Source: Phycisphaeraceae bacterium
Lineage (GTDB): Bacteria; Planctomycetota; Phycisphaerae; Phycisphaerales; UBA1924
Assembly (NCBI GenBank): GCA_020639155.1
Contig: JACKHF010000001.1
Coordinates: 1,054,001-1,118,000 of the forward strand
Reading direction: 5' to 3'
Length of the DNA: 64,000 bases
This document shows, in pieces, positions 1 through 8,862 of this stretch. Under the pieces are notes generated by a model that ran no database searches, was not told the DNA's origin, and saw nothing but the letters and a program-made list of their open reading frames with translations. The position numbers were made by a program, and so were the translations under genes. The stretch's first letter is position 1. Each line of letters begins with the position of its first letter.

Positions 1-431
1 TAGGTGTTCAGCATGATAACAGCGCTCTCACCGATCGCGTTGTTGGGAATGTATGTCATGACGGACACGGTCACAACGCCCGCGTCGATCACGGCGCCCT
101 GATTGAAGAAATCCTGCACAACGTCGGCTTCATCAATGCCGTAGTGCAGAGAGTTAGGTGCGCTTGTTGACTGGGCGTTACTGACAACGTGATCAAGACC
201 GACAAGATCCCAGCCGATCCAGTTGTTCTGGCCGATGATGCCACCGCCAACTGCGTACGCATCAAAGTTGTCGCTGAACACGACGCCACCGTCAGCAAAG
301 TTGCCGGACTTCACATAGTTTGCGTCGCTTGCGCGAGGTGTCGCGGGCATGCCTGGTAGCTGCGGCCCTGCGGCGATCGCTGCTGCTGCGATTGTGGAAC
401 CAGCCACAAATGCGAGTGCTGATGTTCTCAT
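1..431 (-). CDS. Exported protein, 3' end missing (runs off window start)
   Basis: An open frame starts at the ATG at 431 and stays open to base 1, so the C-terminus lies outside the window. AGGAGAAG just upstream of the ATG is a good ribosome-binding site. The N-terminus (MRTSALAFVAG, then an Ala-rich stretch ending in AAG) reads as a signal peptide. It is followed by FSDNFDAY and GQNNWIGWD, motifs I associate with planctomycete exported jelly-roll/LamG-like proteins. About 143 residues are visible. The neighbours suggest a dockerin or PEP-CTERM tail in the missing part, but that cannot be seen. The function is unknown. Confidence 0.8.
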   Translation of the reverse strand, partial: MRTSALAFVAGSTIAAAAIAAGPQLPGMPATPRASDANYVKSGNFADGGVVFSDNFDAYAVGGGIIGQNNWIGWDLVGLDHVVSNAQSTSAPNSLHYGIDEADVVQDFFNQGAVIDAGVVTVSVMTYIPNNAIGESAVIMLNT

Positions 432-975
432 AATTACTTCTCCTTGGGTTTTCCAACGTCTTCGAAAAAACAGATGAATGAACACGATCCCCCTGCGAGG
501 TCTCGTTTGCGCCACGAGCGCACTTGCAACGATCTGTCTGTGACCGCTCCAATGGTCCAGAACTCTCGCGCACAACACAGCAACAAAGTGGGACTCAGCC
601 CCAAGTTGCCGAACGATGTCTGCCGATCAGCTCGAAGAGGGGAAAACGCGCAACCCCCGCAGGCTCAATCGGACTTGTCTTGTGGACGAAACACCCGGAT
701 TTCTCAGGAAATCCCGACGATATTCTCGACCCTCCTACATCCTACAGACATTCACCCCTGCCACAAGATCTGAATGATCTGATTACAAAAAATCCACAAA
801 GTCCTACATAATGTACGAGACGGGATCCGCCTCTTTGCTTGATGTTTGTACGGGCAGAACGTCCGAGATGCGAATGTCCAACTCGCAAACAAACGTTGCG
901 ATTCGTTCGATGGTTCAACGAAAACCCATTCAACGAGCGGGCTTGCTGATCTGGATTGGCTTTGCTCGGCGAGTC
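432..975. other. Intergenic region, no supported gene
   Basis: These 544 bases hold only short overlapping frames with no ribosome-binding site and no protein-like composition. The left end should contain the promoter of the exported protein starting at 431, and the right end the 3' region of the gene ending at 976. No convincing intrinsic terminator was found here. Confidence 0.5.
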
Positions 976-1674
976 TTAAGGACATCCTGCTGCATACGCA
1001 TTGCCGAAGCAAATGTAGTCGAAGATGTTGAGTGAGCCGGAGCCATCGCAATCTGCGTATGCGTTCCCTGCTGCGTACTCGTTGCCGTAGCAGATGTAGT
1101 CAAAGATGTTCAACCCACCTGAGCCGTCGCAATCAGCATAGCACATCGACTCCATCATCCATGACAACGTCACAAACCCTGCCTCGTACCCCGGTGTTGG
1201 CACACCCGCGCTGTCACCGAGATACACCCTGTACTCAATCTCGTATGTTCCGGGTACAGCAGTCGCGTACCAGTTGTGCAACATCGTGCCATTCCAGTTA
1301 ATGCGCATAGAGGAGTTGTCTGTGCCGAAGATCGGCGCAAACGTGCCGCCCATGTAGATGTCCATATCCGGTTCGGCACTGATCTGCTCGATCCACACCT
1401 GCGATCCTGCAGGCGGCTGCCAGAATCCCTGCGCAAGCCAGCCGAACTGCCCGTTGTATGACATCCCGTTGAGCACGCTTGCAGCGCCGGTGTACGTCTC
1501 GCCGTAGTTCTGCATCAGCATCGGCCCAGCGTTCAGCACATGCAACTGGATCTGCGTTCCAACAAGCTCAACACCGATGTGCTCCATCGGTCCGCCGAGT
1601 TGCGGTGTCTGCGCATTGCATGAGCATGCAGCAGCAAGAACAAGGATGGGTGTGAAATGTTGTGTCCGGATCAT
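976..1674 (-). CDS. Exported protein with GC-type dockerin tail
   Basis: 232 residues starting at the ATG at 1674, which is preceded by AAGGGAG; a longer upstream frame has no ribosome-binding site and would place the signal peptide internally. The signal peptide (MIRTQHFTPILVLAAACSCNAQ) is followed by a beta-rich domain of about 150 residues and a C-terminal dockerin-like module with two DCDGSG.LNIFDYIC repeats ending GCP. The central domain is clearly paralogous to the next gene (1757-2386): both share the order YGWL/FGWL, VWIE/IWIE, GTM.HNWYA, Y.VYLGD/IYVGD. That paralogue ends in a different sorting signal. The role is probably cell-surface or extracellular; the biochemical function is unknown. 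Confidence 0.88.
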   Translation of the reverse strand: MIRTQHFTPILVLAAACSCNAQTPQLGGPMEHIGVELVGTQIQLHVLNAGPMLMQNYGETYTGAASVLNGMSYNGQFGWLAQGFWQPPAGSQVWIEQISAEPDMDIYMGGTFAPIFGTDNSSMRINWNGTMLHNWYATAVPGTYEIEYRVYLGDSAGVPTPGYEAGFVTLSWMMESMCYADCDGSGGLNIFDYICYGNEYAAGNAYADCDGSGSLNIFDYICFGNAYAAGCP

Positions 1675-1756
1675 GACGAATCTCCCTTGGAATGAGTGCG
1701 TGATGCGCTGCACAAGCGTCTCCACTAGCCCAGCGTGCGGTTGGATCACATGCTCG

Positions 1757-2386
1757 TTATGTGCGTCTGCGGCGAGCAGCAACAAGGCCGAGCGCACCCA
1801 GCGTGGCCGATGTCGCTGGTGATGGCACAGCAGTAAACGCGAGCGTAACCTGCGCAGTGGTAAACCCGGACACGGGCGCGCCTGTCGCAGCATCTCCCAC
1901 GTAGATGTTGTATGTTGCTTCGTAATTCCCGAGTGAATCCGCAGCGTACCAGTTGTGCGTCATGGTGCCGCCCCATATCCACGCAGCAGAAGAGCCGGCC
2001 GTGCCCTGGATTGGCGCGTACGAGTGCATGGCTGCCATGGGACGCATGCCGCCCTCGTACACGTTCAAACCGCTCGACACACTGATCGCTTCGATCCAGA
2101 TCGCGTTGCCAGCACCGGGGTCGACAAATCCGTCATTCAGCCAGCCGTACTGCGAGTTGTAGTACGTGTCGTTCAGAACGCTTGCTGCGCCGCTGTACAC
2201 CTGTCCCGGGTACTGCTGCATCTCGGCGGGCGCGCCGGGATCAATGTGCGCAGTGAGCTCGCCTGTTGCGCTGTCGAGACCGATCATGACATGGCGCATG
2301 GGACCCGGAATATTCGGCCAGACCTGCGCAGATGACATCGATGCGATTGCTGTGACCGCGATAACTGCGGTTGTGAATGTATTCAT
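1757..2386 (-). CDS. Exported protein with PEP-CTERM-like C-terminal anchor
   Basis: 209 residues starting at the ATG at 2386 behind GAGAGGAAC. A signal peptide (MNTFTTAVIAVTAIASMSSAQ) precedes a beta-rich domain paralogous to that of the gene at 976-1674. The C-terminus is VPSPATSATLGALGLVAARRRRT: a short proline motif, one hydrophobic helix and an Arg cluster, the layout of PEP-CTERM-type sorting signals, normally processed by an exosortase. There is no dockerin module. It lies 29 bases downstream of the prepilin-type gene and 82 bases upstream of its paralogue, so the group may be co-transcribed. Confidence 0.87.
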   Translation of the reverse strand: MNTFTTAVIAVTAIASMSSAQVWPNIPGPMRHVMIGLDSATGELTAHIDPGAPAEMQQYPGQVYSGAASVLNDTYYNSQYGWLNDGFVDPGAGNAIWIEAISVSSGLNVYEGGMRPMAAMHSYAPIQGTAGSSAAWIWGGTMTHNWYAADSLGNYEATYNIYVGDAATGAPVSGFTTAQVTLAFTAVPSPATSATLGALGLVAARRRRT

Positions 2387-2415
2387 TTGAACTGTTCCTC
2401 TCTCATATGTTCGCG

Positions 2416-3114
2416 CTAATGCGCGGTTGATGGATTCCATAAGTCAACGTTGTTGTCGGGATCGAACGTCTCGGTAAAACGGAGATCGCTCGCGTGCCCG
2501 TCGAGAAATGCGCAGCCGCACGAATGGCCGTGACGATGTGTCGCGACCTCGGTCGGCGCACCAAACTGCACCCAGAAGTGTGCCATGATGTGGTCTGTGA
2601 TCGAGTTGTCCTCTAGCTCAGAGAAGAGCACCGTTCTCGTCGGCCACGGAACCAGATCCGCACGATGGAACGTGCGCGTCTGTGATTCCGTCGTGGTCAG
2701 CTCGTAGTAGACGTTCATGCCATAGCTGAGTATGTGCCCCGGTGTCTCACTCTCATCGAGCGGGCACGTGTAGTGCTTTTCAGCAAACCGGGAAAACACC
2801 TGTGGATCTGTCTGCATCACGCTGCCGAGGTACGGCATCAGCGCATACTCCCACGGCGCTCGCGCGGACGCGAACGACGAGTGCTGGCTCCGCGGGAAGT
2901 TCCCGTTGGCATCGTCGGCGTACATCTGCGTTGCCAGCGATATCTGGCGCAGCGTGTTCAGACACACCGTTGTGCGCCCAGCATTGCGTGCAGCGCCGAG
3001 CGCTGGCAGCAGAATGCCGATGAGCAGCGCGATGATCGCGATGACCACCAGCAACTCGATCAGTGTAAATCCACAACTGCGCACGCGTGTGCGCGTCTGT
3101 CCATGCAATCGCAT
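2416..3114 (-). CDS. Prepilin-type N-terminal cleavage/methylation protein with H-X9-DG motif
   Basis: 232 residues. The ATG at 3114 is preferred because GGAG lies 6 bases upstream; a Met four codons earlier would bury that site. A class III signal, RSCG/FTLIE (cleavage after Gly15, Glu20), leads into a hydrophobic helix ([15 protein letters not shown]), as in type II secretion pseudopilins. Near the C-terminus, [12 protein letters not shown] fits the H-X9-DG motif of the large planctomycete DUF1559-like pseudopilin group. It is probably processed by a prepilin peptidase and anchored in the inner membrane. Its exact role is unknown; these families are heavily expanded in planctomycetes. Confidence 0.9.
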   Translation of the reverse strand: MRLHGQTRTRVRSCGFTLIELLVVIAIIALLIGILLPALGAARNAGRTTVCLNTLRQISLATQMYADDANGNFPRSQHSSFASARAPWEYALMPYLGSVMQTDPQVFSRFAEKHYTCPLDESETPGHILSYGMNVYYELTTTESQTRTFHRADLVPWPTRTVLFSELEDNSITDHIMAHFWVQFGAPTEVATHRHGHSCGCAFLDGHASDLRFTETFDPDNNVDLWNPSTAH

Positions 3115-3203
3115 GTAAATCTCCACGATATAGCAACCACAAGCGCACGATGCGTGCGCGCAGACAACATCGATAGATCGATGTCACACTGGGTGGAAGG
3201 GTG

Positions 3204-3875
3204 TCAGGCTCGTGGAGGCGGCGCTGGCACGCTCAGATCGCATGAAGGGATAAAGCTCGCATCCACCGATACAAGCAGCGGATACGAAGATTCGGACAAT
3301 GGCGCAACTTCCGGTGCCTGATGGATCAGCATCGGTGCGACACCGAACGCCAGCAGCAGATCAAGCCCCTTGCAGCGCAGCGCCTGCATGAGGTTGAGTG
3401 TGGCTGAGGGCATCGGAGCAGGCGCAACACATCCGGTGTCGCAGTCAGTGTTCTGCGTTGTTGTGGTGCACGCATATTGACGCAACTCGCCACGTTCGTG
3501 CTCTGAGCACAGATCGCAGGATTGCTGCTCGTGATCCACATGGTGCTCGTGTGCAGCAAGATCTGTTTCAGCGGGCATCGGCACGCCGCGTGCGCGGAGC
3601 TGTGCAACACGACGATCAAGTCCGTGCTCAATCGCAAACGCCATCAACTGGACATCTGAGTGGCAGCAGCACGACTCGAAGCACGCATCAGCCGACGCGC
3701 AGCCGCACGCCTCATCCTGGCACGGGTACGCCTCGACCAGATGCTTTGCGGGTGTAGACGCGAACACCCAGCGAACAACCCGCGCGGGGTTCGGCATCAC
3801 GCCGATAACACCCATCGTAAACAGCGACAGCATCGCAATCGCTATCAACCGGGAATGTCGTCGTAAACGCTGCAT
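3204..3875 (-). CDS. Cys-rich membrane-anchored protein, function unknown
   Basis: 223 residues from the ATG at 3875; the upstream sequence is purine-poor and the ribosome-binding site weak. One N-terminal transmembrane segment (about residues 10-28) is followed by a Cys cluster (C52, C57, C59, C65, C69-C71), a His-rich acidic stretch (AHEHHVDHE) and further CxxC-type elements (CDLC, CDTGC). A second hydrophobic stretch lies near residue 180. The density of Cys and His suggests metal binding or a disulfide-bonded exported domain, but no known family was recognised. It sits upstream of the prepilin-type gene on the same strand, 89 bases apart. Confidence 0.78.
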   Translation of the reverse strand: MQRLRRHSRLIAIAMLSLFTMGVIGVMPNPARVVRWVFASTPAKHLVEAYPCQDEACGCASADACFESCCCHSDVQLMAFAIEHGLDRRVAQLRARGVPMPAETDLAAHEHHVDHEQQSCDLCSEHERGELRQYACTTTTQNTDCDTGCVAPAPMPSATLNLMQALRCKGLDLLLAFGVAPMLIHQAPEVAPLSESSYPLLVSVDASFIPSCDLSVPAPPPRA

Positions 3876-3953
3876 GAGAAGAAGTCATTGTACCTGCACA
3901 TCATCATTCGTACCGAATCGAGTGAGGATGCGATCTTCTGCCCCCTCAAGTAC

Positions 3954-3987
3954 GAAAACACCCCCGGAGCGAAAAGCCCCGGGGGTG
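3954..3987 (-). terminator. Intrinsic terminator of the gene at 4023-5486
   Basis: On the minus strand CACCCCCGG pairs with CCGGGGGTG (9 bp, loop of 11), followed by TTTTCG. It lies 36 bases past the stop codon at 4023. Confidence 0.85.
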
Positions 3988-4022
3988 AGTTAGAAAGACG
4001 TATCTACACCTTGCTCAGTGCA

Positions 4023-5486
4023 TTACGGGCAGCCCGCTGCGTACTCGTTGCCAAAGCAGATGTAGTCGAAGATGTTGAGTGAGCCGGAGCCGTCGCAATC
4101 TGCGTATGCGTTGCCTGCTGCATACTCGTTACCGAAGCAGATGTAGTCGAAGATGTTCAACGCGCCGCTGCCGTCGCAATCTGCGTAGCAGGGAGCAGCG
4201 CCGAGCTGCATGACAATGTACGCCTGACCAAGGTCGGTCTGGGCGCTGTCGTACAGCACAGCGGTGAAGTAGAGCCTGCCATCGGGTGTGAGGAACAGGT
4301 CGTCGTTGTTGAATGTGTCAATGAACGCGTCATCGTCGAGCACACCGTTGCCGTCCAGGTCAACAGCGTCGCCCTGACGTGCAACCACGCCGAGCGTGGA
4401 GTGAACAAGCACCGCGTCCGCCTCGGGATCAGCATTGCTGGTGGTGCCACCAACGATGTAGTTGCCGTTGCCGTCGCCTGTCATAGCAAAGAAGCACGCA
4501 GCAAAGGCAGCGTCACTGAAAGTTTCGCCGGACAAACCGCCCGGAATGGCGTCGCCCGTCTTTGCGACCACTGCGCCGTTATAGATCACCCAGTCCGCCT
4601 GGCTGTCCACATCGCCGCGAACAAACCAGTCACCGTTGGCATTCATGAAGGCTTCAACGATTGTTTCAACCGGCTCGCCGAATGGTGCGAGGGTGTCATC
4701 CTCACGAACAACAACTGCTCCATCAACAACAACAACATTGTCGTTGGTTGTCACAGCGGAATCGAGCACGCAGTTCACGAACCAGTGCGCGCCATCACCC
4801 GAGACATAGAAGTCGTCGGTGTTGAATGTCTCGTAGGGCTCAGCTGCGCCGGTGGGAACGTCGACGCCACCCTGCACGAGCACTGCATTGTTGAGAATCA
4901 GGAAATCATCCATATTGGTCGCGAGTCCGCCGGAGGTCGCCGGTGCAAGGAAGCCAGCAACGTCGGCATCTGTCAGCGATCCGGAGTTCAGCGCGGTGCC
5001 ATATGACTCGCCAGCAATACCTGGCACAGCGTCACCCTCGGTCGCGACAACAACAAAGTTGGTGCCGTCGAACATGACGATCTGCTCGTCAGCTGTCGTT
5101 GGCGCGCTCCCGCCAAGGTTCTGCCCGAAGATGTAGTGTCCGCTGGAGTTGATGGTCACATGCTCGTCCGGGATCCCAATCAGTTCCCCTGACAGCGCCC
5201 ACGGTGCCTGATCTCCCTCTTTCAAAACAACCGCGCCGGTCATGCCACTCCCGATGATGAGCACATCGTCCGCAGAAGTTGCATCGTTCGAACTTGCACG
5301 CATCACCCATGATGAGCCATCAGAGTTGGTGTATGGACGGCTGAACGAGTCGAACATCAGCGCGTAGCCGGGCACGGTTGATGTCGAGCTGGCCGCAATC
5401 TCAGAAAAGATAACGGTTGGCAATACCTGCCCGAATGCATGTGCTGAAATGCACAGCGGAAGGGCTGTCAGAACGGTGCGATTCAT
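4023..5486 (-). CDS. DUF7453-like exported protein with GC-type dockerin tail
   Basis: 487 residues from the ATG at 5486, preceded by AGGAGCT. The signal peptide is MNRTVLTALPLCISAHAFGQ. The body repeats a motif of the form V..EGD.(A)PG..GE (KEGDQAPW, TEGDAVPG, REDDTLAP, KTGDAIPG, RQGDAVD) at intervals of about 60 residues, the pattern of planctomycete DUF7453-like proteins and similar to the gene at 29891-31726. The C-terminus carries two dockerin repeats (CYADCDGSGALN..., YADCDGSGSLN...) ending GCP. The predicted location is outside the cytoplasm; no enzymatic motif was seen. Confidence 0.88.
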   Translation of the reverse strand: MNRTVLTALPLCISAHAFGQVLPTVIFSEIAASSTSTVPGYALMFDSFSRPYTNSDGSSWVMRASSNDATSADDVLIIGSGMTGAVVLKEGDQAPWALSGELIGIPDEHVTINSSGHYIFGQNLGGSAPTTADEQIVMFDGTNFVVVATEGDAVPGIAGESYGTALNSGSLTDADVAGFLAPATSGGLATNMDDFLILNNAVLVQGGVDVPTGAAEPYETFNTDDFYVSGDGAHWFVNCVLDSAVTTNDNVVVVDGAVVVREDDTLAPFGEPVETIVEAFMNANGDWFVRGDVDSQADWVIYNGAVVAKTGDAIPGGLSGETFSDAAFAACFFAMTGDGNGNYIVGGTTSNADPEADAVLVHSTLGVVARQGDAVDLDGNGVLDDDAFIDTFNNDDLFLTPDGRLYFTAVLYDSAQTDLGQAYIVMQLGAAPCYADCDGSGALNIFDYICFGNEYAAGNAYADCDGSGSLNIFDYICFGNEYAAGCP

Positions 5487-5709
5487 ACTGAGCTCCTGTC
5501 TTTGCTTGAAGCAGCCACCAAACAACTGGCGAGCCGCCTGTGACAAAAATGTAGCGGTAGACCCACAAAAAACAAAGGAAATTCCCATCTGAAACCGCCG
5601 GACGTTTCTTCCGCATGTCCGATAGGCATTCAAAGGCCCTGTCGAGGGTTCGTATTCTGGGAGGGCTTTTTCATGCGATCTTCACACAGAATATGTACGC
5701 ACAACACAA

Positions 5710-5737
5710 AGAGACCTTCTCGTTTGAGAAGGTCTCT
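5710..5737 (-). terminator. Intrinsic terminator of the gene at 5764-6966
   Basis: A perfect 12-bp stem AGAGACCTTCTC/GAGAAGGTCTCT with a 4-base loop, followed on the minus strand by TTTGTGTTG. It lies just past the stop at 5764. Confidence 0.8.
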
Positions 5738-5763
5738 CCGGATGTTTGGAACACTCTCTGCAG

Positions 5764-6966
5764 TTACGGGCAGCCGGCTGCGTACGCATTGCCGAAGCAG
5801 ATGTAGTCGAAGATGTTGAGCGCGCCACTACCGTCGCAGTCGGCGTATGGATCCTGTGCGTTGTATGCATTACCAAAGCAAATATAGTCAAAGATGTCGA
5901 GCGTAATGCCGCCTGCACAGTCAGCATAACACGCGTCGCGTGTCCAGAAAACAGCTTCTCTTTGGCCTGTTGCAGAGTTACGTGCCCAGCCTCCAATAAA
6001 AAGAAGCCGACCGGAAAAAGAGATTGTGGTTGCGCAACTCTCGTTGTAGTTTGCAGGAAGGAACGAATGCAGATCAAGCCACGAAGCGGCATCTCCCTGC
6101 CACACAGCCGCGTGCTCAAGCATGTTGAGATCTGTTGTTGAGCCGGCCTGATACCCACGTCTGGCAGCGTAGACAATCGACTCATGCTCACTTGAGGGAT
6201 GCAGGTTGACCCAAGAAGCAGCCGAACCACTCCATAATGATGCTCTGGTCGTTGATGATTGAAGTACGGCTCCTCCCTGTTGACCATCCCAGGAGACCGC
6301 ATATGCGTACGAGGCGCTCATACCTTGAGGATGGAGACTGACATGCGGCGCAAATGGGGTGGGCCACATAACTGCTTCTTCTCGAGAGGAGTTTGGAGAG
6401 GTAGGAAAAGTAGCTGTTCCAACATACTCTCCATTGCCGTTCCCTTCATGAACGACGGATTCTAATGCGCCAGCCGGATGGATATCGACCAAGGTAACTG
6501 GAGGAGTGAAATCCCATAGAACAGCGTGGTGGGCAGATCCATTAAACGCGGCGTATCCGGCAAAGTACGGACTGCCCCATGCAATCGATGTTTGTGCTAC
6601 AGACTCGTCCGTGTTGGGAGAAGGCAACTTCGTCCATCCAGTTGGGGTAGCAGCCCAGAAGCCAGCGGAAGCCGAGCCGTTTAGTGTTGCATAGCCAATC
6701 TGCAGGAGCGAAGCTGAGTCCAAAATAGCAGATGACTCAGCACCCGCAGGGTGATAGTCGACCCATGATCCTGCGCTCCCAGACCAGACGGATGCGTGCG
6801 TCATGCTATTAATGACAGCTTCGCCAGACTGTTGAAGGCCGGAAATAGTATTCACCCTAGATGCTGTTGCGCCCGCGGGATGAAGTAACGTAGCAGTCCA
6901 TTGTGCGGACGCATGTGACGCAACAGAGAGAACGCCAAGACACAGACATATACGCGGGATACTCAT
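5764..6966 (-). CDS. HAF-repeat-like exported protein with GC-type dockerin tail
   Basis: 400 residues. The ATG at 6966 has GGAG 6 bases upstream and lies 15 bases past the stop of the preceding gene, suggesting translational coupling. The signal peptide (CLGVLSVASHASAQW) is nearly the same as in the paralogue at 33957-35138. The body consists of repeats of about 50 residues with the pattern HPAGA..S......Q.G.A...G..HA.LW.G.A.SWV.LHP, like HAF-type extracellular repeat proteins. In the dockerin tail the first calcium loop is degenerate (DCAGGITLDIFD) while the second is canonical. Confidence 0.88.
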   Translation of the reverse strand: MSIPRICLCLGVLSVASHASAQWTATLLHPAGATASRVNTISGLQQSGEAVINSMTHASVWSGSAGSWVDYHPAGAESSAILDSASLLQIGYATLNGSASAGFWAATPTGWTKLPSPNTDESVAQTSIAWGSPYFAGYAAFNGSAHHAVLWDFTPPVTLVDIHPAGALESVVHEGNGNGEYVGTATFPTSPNSSREEAVMWPTPFAPHVSLHPQGMSASYAYAVSWDGQQGGAVLQSSTTRASLWSGSAASWVNLHPSSEHESIVYAARRGYQAGSTTDLNMLEHAAVWQGDAASWLDLHSFLPANYNESCATTISFSGRLLFIGGWARNSATGQREAVFWTRDACYADCAGGITLDIFDYICFGNAYNAQDPYADCDGSGALNIFDYICFGNAYAAGCP

Positions 6967-6981
6967 GTGATTCTCCATGTA

Positions 6982-8670
6982 TTACGGGCATCCTACTGCG
7001 TACGCATTGCCATAGCAGATGTAGTCGAAGATGTTCAAGCTGCCCGAGCCGTCGCAATCGGCGTATGCGTTACCTGCTGCGTACTCGTTGCCGAAGCAGA
7101 TGTAGTCGAAGATATTGAGCGCGCCACTACCGTCGCAGTCGGCGTAGCACACCTGATCCTCGATGCAGATGAACCCGTTGTCGAATGCAACACACGACTG
7201 GCCGGCTGGAATCAGATCACGCAAGCGAATCCATTGCGATCCCTGATCGAGATATGCCTCGAGCGTGCCGAGTTGCAGCGTTGCGTTGTTTGTGATGCTG
7301 AGATTCCCGAGGTAGAGCGCCTCGATGCCGGTTGAAGCGCGGTTGCCGTTGTCCACATCATCAACAAGTCTGAGTGTTGATTGTGGATCGCCACTCACAC
7401 GCAAGGACGCGATCTCGAAGTTGTTGGTAACTGGACCAGCAGGAACACCAACGTCCTCGGCGCCAACTTCGAGTGTTCCCTCGGTACCGGGGTTGAGCGG
7501 AACAAATGCAAGCTCGCCAGCGACATTCATTGTTGATTCATCTGTCATGGCATAGCTGACTGAGTTGTGGAATGTGAGCGTTGCACCATTGGCGATCATC
7601 AGTTTTCCCATATCGGAAAGATCCGCTCCTTGCAACGACATGCTCCCTGCGCCAACTCTCAGGTCCACATCCCCGCTCACTTGGCACTTGTCAAACTGCC
7701 AAGGCCAGCTGGAGCCACCGAAGTTCCAGAGTGTTGGCATCTCGGCATGCATCGATAGCAGGTTTGACATTTCGACGGTTGAAAAAAAAGTTGTTGCTTG
7801 AATGGAGAGGTTTATAGCTTGTGTTGCAGTGGTTCGAAAATGTGTGTCGGAAGCATTCATGACAATGCTGACGTCGCGCAACTCGTTTGTGATGACATTC
7901 ATGCTTGAATCAAGTGACGAGGCGTTGTCTAACTGAAAGAATGAATCTGAGACGAGATCCAGCGCGACCACAACCAATAGATACCCTCTGGAGCCAGTCA
8001 TCACCTGCAAGTCTGAAACTGAACCGGACCCCACTTCGACATTCTGCTGACCTTCGTTGTTCCCAAAGACTCGGATTGTGCCTGTTGATGTGTTTGCTAA
8101 ATACATTGAGCCGCCGTACAGATCTGCGGTTCCGATGAAGTTTGCAGCATTTGCTGTTCCATATGATGGCGAAATATACGAACCGACGCCTCGCACGGTC
8201 AGCAGCCCAATATCTGCTGTATTCTGTGTAGAAATACTGCAGCCAGCAGCAACTTCGGCGGATGCGAGCGAGTAGTTCGGCGCGAATACACCTACCGCAA
8301 AGAGGTTGCTGGGGCATCCAATACAGAGGTGGCCGTTGCCGACAACATCTTCTGTTGAATACAGGTATATTCCAGCCAACGCATCTGATGCAGAGATGTT
8401 CAGCTGGCCATCTATCTCCATCCCAGAGACCGTGGGTGAAGCAGGAGCAAGTGCCATGTTCATGTAGACTGTTCGACCTGCTGGTATCACAACGTGATAC
8501 TCGTTGCTGCCATCGTTGAAGGGGATGACTGGTGGTGACCAGTTGTTCGCATCAAGCCAAGTGTTGCCCGCAGCGCCCGTGAACGTCACCGTCGTCACCT
8601 GCGCCAGACTCATCGAGCACCCGGCAGCAAGAGCAACACACGCAGCGAGAGTGGATACCGTATTTGTCAT
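6982..8670 (-). CDS. Exported beta-helix-like protein with GC-type dockerin tail
   Basis: 562 residues from the ATG at 8670, with AGGTGA upstream. The signal peptide is MTNTVSTLAACVALAAGCSMSLAQ. The mature start TFTG..GNTWLDANNWS matches the W(..)NW motif common at the start of planctomycete autotransporter-like repeat proteins. The remainder is rich in short Asn/Gly/Val beta repeats, consistent with a parallel beta-helix. The C-terminus has two canonical dockerin repeats ending in VGCP. It is the first gene of a probable two-gene unit with the HAF-like gene that begins 15 bases further on. Confidence 0.88.
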   Translation of the reverse strand: MTNTVSTLAACVALAAGCSMSLAQVTTVTFTGAAGNTWLDANNWSPPVIPFNDGSNEYHVVIPAGRTVYMNMALAPASPTVSGMEIDGQLNISASDALAGIYLYSTEDVVGNGHLCIGCPSNLFAVGVFAPNYSLASAEVAAGCSISTQNTADIGLLTVRGVGSYISPSYGTANAANFIGTADLYGGSMYLANTSTGTIRVFGNNEGQQNVEVGSGSVSDLQVMTGSRGYLLVVVALDLVSDSFFQLDNASSLDSSMNVITNELRDVSIVMNASDTHFRTTATQAINLSIQATTFFSTVEMSNLLSMHAEMPTLWNFGGSSWPWQFDKCQVSGDVDLRVGAGSMSLQGADLSDMGKLMIANGATLTFHNSVSYAMTDESTMNVAGELAFVPLNPGTEGTLEVGAEDVGVPAGPVTNNFEIASLRVSGDPQSTLRLVDDVDNGNRASTGIEALYLGNLSITNNATLQLGTLEAYLDQGSQWIRLRDLIPAGQSCVAFDNGFICIEDQVCYADCDGSGALNIFDYICFGNEYAAGNAYADCDGSGSLNIFDYICYGNAYAVGCP

Positions 8671-8795
8671 GGCTCACCTACTTCTATTCTTCTTCCCTGG
8701 AAACCAGTCACACACCGCGACGACCCAACACAGCCCAGCTTGACACACTTTACACGAGACCTCGTCTGCACTGATCCCATAAAGTGCAAAAAAGA

Positions 8796-8832
8796 ACAAA
8801 AATAGCGCGACATGAACGGTGCCATGCCGCGC
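8796..8832 (-). terminator. Intrinsic terminator of the cupredoxin-dockerin gene
   Basis: On the minus strand GCGCGGCATG pairs with CATGTCGCGC (10 bp, one G-T pair, 8-base loop), followed by TATTTTTGTTC. It lies 30 bases past the stop at 8863. Confidence 0.85.
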
Positions 8833-8862
8833 CGGGAAGCTCTCAAAGAAGGTCTTTCAGCG

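Noticed and set aside
444..811. Two plus-strand frames in the first intergenic region
   Set aside because: They lack ribosome-binding sites, have no protein-like composition and overlap each other.
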